Source: Porticoccaceae bacterium (GTDB taxonomy: Bacteria > Pseudomonadota > Gammaproteobacteria > Pseudomonadales > Porticoccaceae). From it: a DNA stretch of 5,478 nt. Both the position numbers and the translations under genes were made by a program. The stretch is taken from contig JASLVT010000104.1 of the NCBI GenBank assembly GCA_030741175.1, positions 1 to 5,478 on the forward strand. Direction: 5' to 3'. Numbering within the stretch: the first letter of the stretch is position 1; each line of letters starts with the position of its first letter. The notes under the pieces were generated by a model. That model saw only the letters and a list, made by a program, of their open reading frames with translations. It ran no database searches and was not told the DNA's origin. This document shows positions 1 through 5,478 of the stretch, one piece after another.

Positions 1-123
1 TGATACGCATTTATTATCCCAATGACTAATCTGCCTGACTTAATTAGGGGCTATGAAGCTCCTCGCTATGGTGATTGCAGAAAGCATGCCAAGTTTGTTG
101 TAGATGGTGCCAATTGGTGGTGA
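1..123 (+). other. Short open frame, possible decayed 3' end of a larger gene
   Basis: A stop codon at 1-3 opens a frame with an ATG at 22-24, encoding 33 residues before TGA at 121-123. The peptide contains LPDLIRGYE, which resembles the C-terminal 'LPxxIRGYxxVK' segment of the large indolepyruvate ferredoxin oxidoreductase family. The residues that follow do not continue that family's pattern, and no Shine-Dalgarno site precedes the ATG. It may be a remnant with a frameshift after GYE, or simple coincidence. I see no other coding signal on either strand here. The similarity is nine residues recalled from memory and is weak. Confidence 0.2.
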
Positions 124-200
124 AACAATGGAAATTTTCTAAAACAGCTTTTATGATCACGGGATAGATTGAAGCCTAATCGCTGTATCGCGACTGGCGT

Positions 201-223
201 TTATAAATATAAAAATTGAGGGA
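201..223 (+). promoter_or_regulatory. AT-rich leader and Shine-Dalgarno site of the acyl-CoA synthetase gene
   Basis: A GAGGGA ribosome-binding site at 218-223 lies 6 bases before the ATG at 230 and fixes that start. Just upstream is an AT-rich stretch with TATAAA at 202-207 that could be a -10 element. No convincing -35 stands at 16-18 bp spacing, so the promoter part is tentative while the ribosome-binding site is clear. Confidence 0.55.
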
Positions 224-229
224 TATCCT

Positions 230-1762
230 ATGACTAGCTTACCAAGTGCCGATATTGGTTTAGGTCAGACGCTTCTGCGTCGTGCAACCATTTCACCAGA
301 CAAGCCCGCGTTGACCTTTGAAGGCAAAACCCAGAGTTTTGCCGAACTAGGTGATCGAATACGGCATTTGGCAGCAGTGTTACGCGCCGGCGGTGTGGTT
401 GCGGGTGATCGGGTAGGTTATATCGGCCTTAATCATCCAGTGTTTTTGGAAATGCTTTATGCCTGCGGATGTCTGGGCGCTATATTTGTGCCGCTGAACT
501 TTCGTTTAACCGGACCCGAAGTGCGTTTTATCGCCAACGATGCAGGTATTAGCGTTATGGTTGCCGATGATATGTTGCGTCCTCTTATTGACTCAGAGCG
601 TTCTAATCTCGACTGTAATCGTTATATCACTGCTGAATCTGATGCTGATAACTGGGAATCACTCGAGTCTCTGATGAGTGCTGCCGAACCGATTCAAGCC
701 AGTGAAAAAGTGGCGAGCGATGATGTCGCTTTTATTATGTATACCTCAGGTACCACAGGTCTACCTAAAGGTGCCATGTTGACCCATGGCAATATCTTTT
801 GGAACAGTATTAATGTGTGTTTTGGTGAGGGCAATGTTGCAGACACTACTTTGACCTGTGCGCCCTTGTTCCATATAGGTGGTCTGAATGTCACCACATT
901 GTTATCGCTGGCCAAAGGTGTTGAAGTGGTGTTATTGCGCAGCTTTGATGCTGGTGAGGTGCTGAAGCTGATTGAGAAGCATCGAGTAACAACCATGTTT
1001 GGTGCACCAACAATGTTTCTGATGATGGCGCAACATGAAAATTTTGCCACCGTCGATTTATCGAGTATTGAACGACTTACTTGTGGTGGCGCGCCCGTAC
1101 CTGTGCCACTGATAAAAACCTATGGTGATCGTGGCATTAACTTTACTCAGGGCTATGGTCTCACTGAAACGGCGCCATATGCCAGTTTATTGGCTAGCGA
1201 TCTAGCCATGGTCAAAGTGGGTTCAGCAGGCAAAGCACCTATGTTTACAGAGGTACGTATTGTCGACGAAGAGAATAACCCCGTAGCCGCTGGTGTCCAT
1301 GGCGAGGTGTGTATCAAGGGGCCCAATGTCATGAAGGGCTACTGGAATCGCGAGGATGCCACGGCCGAGGCGATTGATTCTGAGGGTTGGTTCCACAGTG
1401 GCGATATTGGTTATCTGGATGATGAAGACTTTTTGTTTCTCTGCGACCGTGTAAAAGACATGGTGATTAGCGGTGGTGAAAATATTTATCCAGCCGAGGT
1501 GGAGAGCATTTTATACGGCCATCCGGCAGTTCAGGAGGTGGCTGTTATCGGTCTGCCCGATGACAAATGGGGTGAGGCTGTAGCGGCCATTGTGGCTCTT
1601 AACGAAGGGGCTGAGTTGACTTTGGAAGAGTTGCGAGACTTTGCCGGTGAGTCTCTGGCTCGTTATAAATTGCCCAGCCAGTTGCACTTTATTGATATGT
1701 TGCCACGCAATCCAGCTGGCAAGGTTCAAAAGTTTAAACTCAAAGAACAGTTTGATGGTTAA
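230..1762 (+). CDS. Acyl-CoA synthetase (AMP-forming), class I adenylate-forming enzyme
   Basis: This cytoplasmic enzyme activates a carboxylic acid with ATP to an acyl-adenylate and transfers it to coenzyme A, feeding beta-oxidation or lipid metabolism. At 510 residues it is a typical full-length member of the family. Visible motifs in order are the phosphate-binding loop YTSGTTGLPKG (171-181), the A5 adenine-site motif QGYGLTE (307-313), GWFHSGDIG with the ribose-contacting Asp (386-394), the hinge and A8 region DRVKDMVISGGENIYP (406-421), and PRNPAGKVQK with the catalytic Lys498 of the mobile C-terminal domain. There is no signal peptide or membrane segment. It resembles FadD/FadD3-like and medium- or long-chain acyl-CoA ligases. 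The sequence does not settle the substrate; fatty acids, steroid side chains or aromatic acids are all possible. The gene has its own strong ribosome-binding site and converges with imuB, so it is probably monocistronic. No key residue is missing. Confidence 0.93.
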   Translation: MTSLPSADIGLGQTLLRRATISPDKPALTFEGKTQSFAELGDRIRHLAAVLRAGGVVAGDRVGYIGLNHPVFLEMLYACGCLGAIFVPLNFRLTGPEVRFIANDAGISVMVADDMLRPLIDSERSNLDCNRYITAESDADNWESLESLMSAAEPIQASEKVASDDVAFIMYTSGTTGLPKGAMLTHGNIFWNSINVCFGEGNVADTTLTCAPLFHIGGLNVTTLLSLAKGVEVVLLRSFDAGEVLKLIEKHRVTTMFGAPTMFLMMAQHENFATVDLSSIERLTCGGAPVPVPLIKTYGDRGINFTQGYGLTETAPYASLLASDLAMVKVGSAGKAPMFTEVRIVDEENNPVAAGVHGEVCIKGPNVMKGYWNREDATAEAIDSEGWFHSGDIGYLDDEDFLFLCDRVKDMVISGGENIYPAEVESILYGHPAVQEVAVIGLPDDKWGEAVAAIVALNEGAELTLEELRDFAGESLARYKLPSQLHFIDMLPRNPAGKVQKFKLKEQFDG

Positions 1763-1774
1763 TGTGTAATACCA

Positions 1775-1808
1775 ATTCATGGGCTGGTTAAGAAAACAGC
1801 CCATGAAT
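1775..1808. terminator. 12-bp perfect inverted repeat at the convergent gene ends, candidate bidirectional terminator
   Basis: ATTCATGGGCTG (1775-1786) and its exact complement CAGCCCATGAAT (1797-1808) flank a 10-base loop. The repeat lies between the acyl-CoA synthetase stop and the last codons of imuB. The imuB stop codon (1788-1790) falls in the loop, and the right arm encodes the final I-H-G-L. A stem placed here suits termination of both convergent transcripts. Neither strand has a proper run of T after the stem, so it may instead be an RNA-end-protecting hairpin. Confidence 0.5.
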
Positions 1809-3308
1809 AAACCAGCGCTGACTGCTGGTTTCTCTAAATAGCCAGTAGCGTGCACCACTACTATCGCATGCCAGATAGTAGTCTCGTTGCTGCTCAGTCT
1901 GCCACCAATTGCCACATATGCGCTCTGGTCCACTGACAATAGTTAGGGGTTGATGCCAGTACAGCTGCTGATTGCGAATTTGTATTGGCGCAGGCTCCGT
2001 TAATAGCCACAGGGGCTGCGGGGCGGTTGATTTTTTATTCGGATTATCGTCTGTCTGCTTGTCTATGTTGGCCAAGCTACTCGCCTGTTCGGGTAGATAG
2101 TCTTGGTTCAGGGTAGGTCTTGATAAGGCGTCTATTCCCAGTCGTGCATTAAGTCTATCAATTAACTCAGAGGACTGCTCTGAGCAATGATGTTCTCCAA
2201 ATAAATCTAGATTAAATGACCCCTGAGGGACATCGATAAACTGATTACTGAATAAAGTAATTTGTTCAATACTGCGTGGGAGTTCTAATCGTTCCAACTG
2301 CAAGCGACTTAGTAACAACAGATCCGACCAATTATTGTGTCTGCTAGAGAGCTGTACTTTCATCGTTTTTGCTTCACCGATTAAGGGTTCAAAGTGCCAT
2401 TCAAGCTCTCGACAGTGGCAGTAACGTGCACTGAGGTATAGGCATAGACGTTGAAGTAATGTCTTCATCGGAAACAGCAAATTCTCTTTATTAAAAATAC
2501 CTTGAGTATTTTGAATAACATCGCGAAAGCTATTAGCGGGTTGAAATCGTCGAGCAGAAAAAGGTTTCTCGTTTTTTAGCTGAGCAATAATATCCATCAG
2601 CTGATGATCAAAACGACGGCTTAGCGCACTCCGGGATAATGCGAGTAAATCTCCCACATGATTTAAACCCAGTCGTTTAAAACTTTGTTGCTGATAAGTG
2701 CTGCAATCCAATTGACTCAAATTTGTGCTGAGTAATTGTTGCTGTATCTCTGTTGTCGTCGGGAGTTGGCATTGAAACTCTGGCTGACAGAGTAACTGTG
2801 CGGCCATGGGGTTATGAGCTATACCAGTAACACTAGAAATGGATTGATCTTGTAGCTTCTTTGCTAACGCTTGTAGGAGATTGTTGTAACCTTTAAACAA
2901 TTTATCGCAACCGGATATTTCCAACCATAGCCCTAAAGGGCGAGTAGAAAATTTGAAGTTATTTGATTTTTGCTTGCGCTCGTTAGGCAAAATAACCACA
3001 GGGCTAAAACTATAGGCAAGTAGGGCAAGTTGCTGCAATTGCTGCTGTTCTTTTTCAGGCTGTCGCGACAAAGTCATCAGCTCCGGGCATAGTACAAGAG
3101 CTGTAGAAATAGAAAGGTTGGGCTCGATTCCCCAAGCGCCGGCTTGGCTATTACAACAGAGTACACGCTGAGTATTTTTCTCAGAACTGATCACGGCAAT
3201 AGGTTTCGACTGTTGCTCAGGACTGAGTTCGGGTAATAATGCTTCCAAACTCAGCAGAGGGAATTGTAGATACAGCCAGATTTCCTGACGCTGATAACGC
3301 ATTGTCAT
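1788..3308 (-). CDS. imuB: ImuB, catalytically inactive Y-family polymerase homologue of the SOS mutasome
   Basis: ImuB is the hub of the ImuA-ImuB-DnaE2 mutagenesis complex. It resembles a Y-family polymerase but does not polymerise, and it links the partners to the beta clamp. At 506 residues the length is usual. The N-terminal segment WLYLQFPLLSLE (11-22) sits where active polymerases have the first metal-binding Asp, which is absent. RPLGLWLEISGCDKLF (123-138) replaces the second acidic Asp-Glu pair. A helix-hairpin-helix-like stretch follows (about 210-234), then the little-finger region containing ENLLFPMKTLL (275-285). NLDLF (366-370) is a good beta-clamp-binding pentapeptide. Residues about 370-430 are low-complexity and probably disordered. 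The conserved C-terminal ImuB block (430-506) includes SGPERI, GNWW, RDYYLA and the end WFIHGLF. The start ATG directly abuts the imuA stop (TAAATG), and a second in-frame ATG lies two codons later. No Shine-Dalgarno site is visible, which suggests coupled reinitiation. No dnaE2 follows. Confidence 0.93.
   Translation of the reverse strand: MTMRYQRQEIWLYLQFPLLSLEALLPELSPEQQSKPIAVISSEKNTQRVLCCNSQAGAWGIEPNLSISTALVLCPELMTLSRQPEKEQQQLQQLALLAYSFSPVVILPNERKQKSNNFKFSTRPLGLWLEISGCDKLFKGYNNLLQALAKKLQDQSISSVTGIAHNPMAAQLLCQPEFQCQLPTTTEIQQQLLSTNLSQLDCSTYQQQSFKRLGLNHVGDLLALSRSALSRRFDHQLMDIIAQLKNEKPFSARRFQPANSFRDVIQNTQGIFNKENLLFPMKTLLQRLCLYLSARYCHCRELEWHFEPLIGEAKTMKVQLSSRHNNWSDLLLLSRLQLERLELPRSIEQITLFSNQFIDVPQGSFNLDLFGEHHCSEQSSELIDRLNARLGIDALSRPTLNQDYLPEQASSLANIDKQTDDNPNKKSTAPQPLWLLTEPAPIQIRNQQLYWHQPLTIVSGPERICGNWWQTEQQRDYYLACDSSGARYWLFRETSSQRWFIHGLFS
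1809..1831 (+). terminator. Second hairpin, candidate intrinsic terminator of the acyl-CoA synthetase transcript
   Basis: AAACCAGC (1809-1816) pairs perfectly with GCTGGTTT (1824-1831) around a 7-base loop and directly abuts the 12-bp inverted repeat. On the plus strand an A run precedes the GC-rich core and TTTCTCT follows, which resembles a Rho-independent terminator. It lies wholly inside the 3' coding end of imuB, so the plus transcript would run antisense to imuB before stopping. Confidence 0.4.
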
Positions 3309-4034
3309 TTAGTTGTGAAGTGGCGAATTTTGACTTGCTAACATTGCACTATCCGAATAGGTGCGATGTCGACCAGTCGGTAATTGATTGAGTGCTGTTC
3401 GCTGTGAAGGGTATTGCTGTAAATTCAGTTGCAACTTCGCTCCTGCTACTCTACCACGTAATTTACACAGGGTTATTTGTAACTGATGAATATATTGGCT
3501 ATCCAGTTTCAGACGCAGCGTAGCTGGAGAGGGCGCGCTTAGAGCCGCAATAGGACTAAATATAAAGGCACTGCTATTACTCTCAGCTGCTGCCAGTTGT
3601 AATTTACGTAGCTGTGTATAGCGCGCGGGTTGCTGTCTAACCCAAGCTAGTAGCAGGGCACCATTGCGAATAGATTGCTCAGCGACCCATAACCATTCTT
3701 TGATATTTTTACTGCGGACAATAATAAGTTTATCCAGAGCGATACCGGCTGCAGATAAGGAAGGTGCGTAGGGTTGATAGGGAGGATCTAGCCACAGGCA
3801 TAAATGACCATTGTGACTATGGTTTTTTAATGTTGGTAACAATAGACTTAATTCGCCAATGCCCAGCTGCTGAGGCATCAGTTCGATAAGCGCAGAGGCG
3901 GGCCAGCCACCTTGTAGTAGTGCGTTTAAATCTTTATGACCTGTACAAATAGTTGATCTAGGCAACCGTCGATTACGGCCGCGCCAAGTGTCCTGACGGG
4001 TCAGTAGATTAGAGATTATTTCTGTATTGGTCAT
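3309..4034 (-). CDS. imuA: ImuA, RecA-like SOS mutagenesis accessory protein
   Basis: ImuA is a RecA-fold-related partner of ImuB and DnaE2 in damage-induced translesion synthesis, and is often annotated as 'SulA-like' or 'translesion DNA synthesis-associated protein ImuA'. The 241 residues match the family. Recognisable features are GHKDLNALLQGGWP (32-45), ELMPQQLGIGELSLLLP (51-67) at the position of the RecA P-loop but without a GxxxxGK nucleotide-binding motif, WLDPPYQPYAPSL (81-93), and KLRGRVAG (191-198) near the C-terminus. The tail from about 205 is polar and rich in Gln, Ser and Thr. It is the first gene of a two-gene operon with imuB, with the stop codon abutting the imuB start. The leader is about 40 bases if the LexA-overlapped promoter is used. 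No strong Shine-Dalgarno site precedes the ATG at 4034; the next in-frame Met is far inside the protein, so this start is preferred. Confidence 0.88.
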   Translation of the reverse strand: MTNTEIISNLLTRQDTWRGRNRRLPRSTICTGHKDLNALLQGGWPASALIELMPQQLGIGELSLLLPTLKNHSHNGHLCLWLDPPYQPYAPSLSAAGIALDKLIIVRSKNIKEWLWVAEQSIRNGALLLAWVRQQPARYTQLRKLQLAAAESNSSAFIFSPIAALSAPSPATLRLKLDSQYIHQLQITLCKLRGRVAGAKLQLNLQQYPSQRTALNQLPTGRHRTYSDSAMLASQNSPLHN

Positions 4035-4061
4035 TTTAATAACTGTGCTGGAGTAACAATT

Positions 4062-4089
4062 TTAGCAAAACAAGCACTGTTAATATATA
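4062..4089 (+). promoter_or_regulatory. Possible divergent promoter of the AraC-type regulator
   Basis: TTAGCA at 4062-4067 and TATATA at 4084-4089, spaced 16 bp, could form a plus-strand promoter starting near 4097. Its -10 also lies in the LexA box. The -35 is only a partial match and AT-rich DNA often yields such -10 hits, so this is a candidate only. Confidence 0.25.
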
Positions 4090-4092
4090 CAG
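4077..4092. promoter_or_regulatory. LexA operator (SOS box), CTGT-N8-ACAG
   Basis: CTGTTAATATATACAG fits the gammaproteobacterial LexA consensus CTGT-N8-ACAG exactly in both half-sites, with an all-AT spacer. The flanking A before and TA after also fit the extended 20-bp consensus. It lies 42 bases upstream of the imuA start and covers the predicted -10 of that promoter. This places imuAB under SOS control: repressed by LexA, derepressed after DNA damage. Confidence 0.93.
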
Positions 4093-4110
4093 TATTTATT
4101 TAAATGTCAT
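4082..4110 (-). promoter_or_regulatory. imuAB promoter (sigma-70 type)
   Basis: Read on the minus strand, ATGACA (complement of 4105-4110) is a five-of-six -35 match. A 17-bp spacer follows, then TATATT (complement of 4082-4087), a five-of-six -10 match. Transcription would start near 4075, giving a leader of about 40 bases before the imuA ATG. The -10 lies entirely inside the LexA box, so repression would be by direct occlusion of RNA polymerase. Confidence 0.7.
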
Positions 4111-4175
4111 CTGTAAAGTTAGCTGTGCTGGTGTTAAGCTACCCGCCCGATAAATGCTTTCTGATTGTTTCATTT

Positions 4176-5210
4176 ATGGATTCTAGTGCTGAGGCTAATA
4201 AAACTGTTGACTCCAATTGGACTGTGCTTGCTGCGCCAATCAATACATTATTGCAAGTTGCCGAACAATTTGACTTAGATCTCGACGCACTACTGGAAAG
4301 TGCGGGTCTGGATGGCAAAAAATTGTCGATTCCTGATCATCGTTTTCCCGTGGCCAGTTATTACCGATTATTCCAATCACTCGCCGACATTACTAATAAT
4401 CCAGATATAGGTCTGATTGTGGGCCGAGTGACCTATCTGACCGGTCTTAATATCCAACTCTACCTGTCGACGGTGTGCCGTTCCTTTAAGGATTATCTCA
4501 ATCTGATGCCCAGTCAGCTGCAAATGCGCGGTGATATTGGCCAAATTAGAACATATCGCAGTGATGACTTGGTCGAGTTACGCTGGGAGCCACTATTACC
4601 TGAAACAGGTCGTAGGCGCTTATATAGCGATGAGATGCTGTCAGGATCAGCGGGTATCTTTAATTCACTCTGCGTTAGACCAGTAACGATTATTAAGGCG
4701 GAGTTCACTTATTCTCGTCCGCAAGATATCCGCGCCTTGGAGGACACTTTTGGTCCCAATCTTTACTTTGATCGGCCTCACAGCAGCCTATTTTTTAAAC
4801 GCAACGCGTTGAGTTATCCGATACTTAAACAAAATTATCAAGAGGGCCCTGATCATGAGCGGCCTTTTAGGGATTTTTTTGATGGTGATGACCCTGCCGA
4901 CAAACTGCTTTCGAGCCTTAAGCAATCTATCATTCAGTACCTTCCTGAAGGTGAGGTCACCATTGATAAGCTGGCGAGTAAGTTGAATATTTCTCGGCGC
5001 ACGCTACAGCGGCGACTTTCTGATCGGGAAACTAATTTCCTTAACGTTCTGCAGGAGGTGCGTTCGAAACTAGCGTTACGTTATTTGTCGGATAATCGTC
5101 TCGGTATCACTGATATCGCTTTTTTATTGGGGTATGCGGATCAGGGATCCTTCTCCAGCGCATTTAAGGGTTGGCATGGCGTATCGCCCCGCGATTATCG
5201 ACGCAAATAA
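4176..5210 (+). CDS. AraC-family transcriptional regulator with Arabinose_bd-like N-terminal domain
   Basis: This is a DNA-binding transcriptional regulator. Counting from the ATG at 4176 (344 residues), the N-terminal half begins PINTLLQVAEQFDLDLDALL (21-40), typical of the Arabinose_bd-type ligand or oligomerisation domain of AraC regulators such as OruR-like and ArgR/CdhR-distant groups. The C-terminal HTH_18 domain has a first helix-turn-helix at about 262-283 (IDKLASKLNISRRTLQRRL) and a second at about 310-340 (ITDIAFLLGYADQGSFSSAF, then GVSPRDYRRK at the end). An in-frame ATG at 4104 would add 24 hydrophobic residues unlike this family; it overlaps the imuA -35 and lies 11 bases past the LexA box, so I prefer 4176. 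Neither start has a clear Shine-Dalgarno site. The regulated genes cannot be read from the sequence. Paralogues often control adjacent lipid or aromatic catabolism genes, which the dehydrogenase fragment downstream would suit. Confidence 0.85.
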   Translation: MDSSAEANKTVDSNWTVLAAPINTLLQVAEQFDLDLDALLESAGLDGKKLSIPDHRFPVASYYRLFQSLADITNNPDIGLIVGRVTYLTGLNIQLYLSTVCRSFKDYLNLMPSQLQMRGDIGQIRTYRSDDLVELRWEPLLPETGRRRLYSDEMLSGSAGIFNSLCVRPVTIIKAEFTYSRPQDIRALEDTFGPNLYFDRPHSSLFFKRNALSYPILKQNYQEGPDHERPFRDFFDGDDPADKLLSSLKQSIIQYLPEGEVTIDKLASKLNISRRTLQRRLSDRETNFLNVLQEVRSKLALRYLSDNRLGITDIAFLLGYADQGSFSSAFKGWHGVSPRDYRRK

Positions 5211-5235
5211 AGCAGTTTTGATTGGCATTTATTCG

Positions 5236-5275
5236 TAATAATGTGGCGCTTATTAAGTTGATAGAGATTTCAACT
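5236..5275 (+). terminator. Two abutting 6-8-6 hairpins downstream of the AraC gene
   Basis: TAATAA (5236-5241) pairs with TTATTA (5250-5255). Immediately next, AGTTGA (5256-5261) pairs with TCAACT (5270-5275). Each is a 6-bp stem with an 8-base loop and there is no base between the two units. They sit 26 bases past the AraC-gene stop and could slow or end transcription. The stems are AT-rich with no T tract, so they may be chance. Apart from these hairpins, 5211-5325 shows no gene. Confidence 0.25.
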
Positions 5276-5325
5276 CAAACTACCATTTCGTTTCTATAGC
5301 CAACAATCATAAAAGTGGTATCTCC

Positions 5326-5478
5326 ATGCCCCTCAATTTCGGCAGTGTTGGATTACCCAGCGGAAATTTACCATGTGCGCGAGAGGGGATGCTGGTTCTT
5401 GGTGGAATCGGCTATATGCACGGCAACTGCATCGAGTGTAGCTACCGAGAAGTGCGTGTCAATGCCATTGGTATTGGC
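5326..5478 (+). pseudogene. Truncated acyl-CoA dehydrogenase remnant (C-terminal part, runs off the window)
   Basis: From about 5374 the frame reads CAREGMLVLGGIGYMHGN followed by IECSYREVRVNAIGIG. This matches the C-terminal alpha-helical domain of acyl-CoA dehydrogenases (consensus CAREAMQxLGGxGYMRGN, then VERxYREVRVxAIGGG). The N-terminal and central FAD-binding domains, about 300 residues, are missing. The frame is open back to the TAA at 5254-5256, and the segment before Cys (5326-5373) does not look like the family. Two normally conserved Arg positions are changed, to His in GYMxGN and to Cys in the VER motif, and GGG begins as GIG. The only nearby ATG (5326) has no Shine-Dalgarno site. 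This fits a 5'-deleted, decaying gene. The sequence past 5478 is unseen, so the rest of the C-terminus cannot be judged. Confidence 0.6.

Noticed and set aside
694..1050. 118-codon minus-strand open frame inside the acyl-CoA synthetase gene
   Set aside because: It is antisense to the conserved P-loop region of a clear enzyme gene and its translation shows no recognisable domain.
1765..1778. GTAATACCAATTCA next to the inverted repeat, considered as the end of a small mobile repeat (MITE)
   Set aside because: Only one copy is seen in the window and no target-site duplication or second terminus could be found; the partial echo ATTGGTATTGGC at 5467-5478 is coding sequence.
1511..1939. 142-codon minus-strand open frame spanning the convergent gene ends
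   Set aside because: It overlaps the catalytic C-terminus of the synthetase and the conserved end of imuB, both real genes, and has no recognisable motif.
4111..4126. CTGTAAAGTTAGCTGT considered as a second LexA box
   Set aside because: The second half reads CTGT rather than ACAG, so it is a direct and not an inverted arrangement.
4514..4708. 64-codon minus-strand open frame inside the AraC-type gene
   Set aside because: It lies antisense to the regulator's N-terminal domain and has no supporting motif or ribosome-binding site.
5364..5478. Minus-strand open frame entering from the right end and stopping at about 5366
   Set aside because: Its translation looks random, while the plus strand of the same bases shows a clear acyl-CoA dehydrogenase motif.

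Overview
This window looks like chromosomal DNA of a gammaproteobacterium with moderate G+C, probably a marine or aquatic lineage outside the enterics. The assignment rests on the imuA-imuB SOS pair with a near-perfect gamma-type LexA box, plus fatty-acid or lipid catabolism genes next to an AraC regulator with an Arabinose_bd-like N-terminal domain. It is inferred from gene content, not from a phylogenetic marker.

Layout from left to right. Positions 1-229 hold no intact gene. They contain a 33-codon open frame that may be the decayed end of another gene, then an AT-rich leader with a good Shine-Dalgarno site. Positions 230-1762 (+) encode a complete class I adenylate-forming acyl-CoA synthetase. 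It converges with a two-gene minus-strand operon, imuA (3309-4034) then imuB (1788-3308), which encodes the accessory subunits of the SOS mutagenesis complex. The convergence point carries a perfect 12-bp inverted repeat that overlaps the last codons of imuB, with a second hairpin beside it. Between imuA and the divergent AraC-type regulator lies a 16-bp LexA box, CTGT-N8-ACAG, directly over the predicted -10 of the imuA promoter. The AraC regulator (best start 4176, end 5210, +) is followed by about 115 bases of AT-rich sequence with two abutting small hairpins. The window ends in a reading frame that abruptly becomes the C-terminal part of an acyl-CoA dehydrogenase, lacking its N-terminal and central domains and with key-motif substitutions; this looks like a truncated remnant.

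How the genes work together. ImuA and ImuB normally act with the error-prone polymerase DnaE2 in damage-induced mutagenesis. ImuB is a polymerase-dead Y-family protein that docks the complex on the beta clamp, and both features can be read here. The usual downstream dnaE2 is absent: the fatty-acid gene sits tail-to-tail directly after imuB. DnaE2 must therefore be encoded elsewhere or be missing. The acyl-CoA synthetase, the AraC regulator and the acyl-CoA dehydrogenase remnant fit a lipid-catabolism neighbourhood into which the SOS pair is interleaved.

I see no RNA gene, CRISPR array, insertion sequence or clearly new multi-gene system. The most informative points are the LexA/promoter architecture, the dnaE2-less imuAB pair, the coding-overlapping repeat at the convergence point, and the dehydrogenase remnant.
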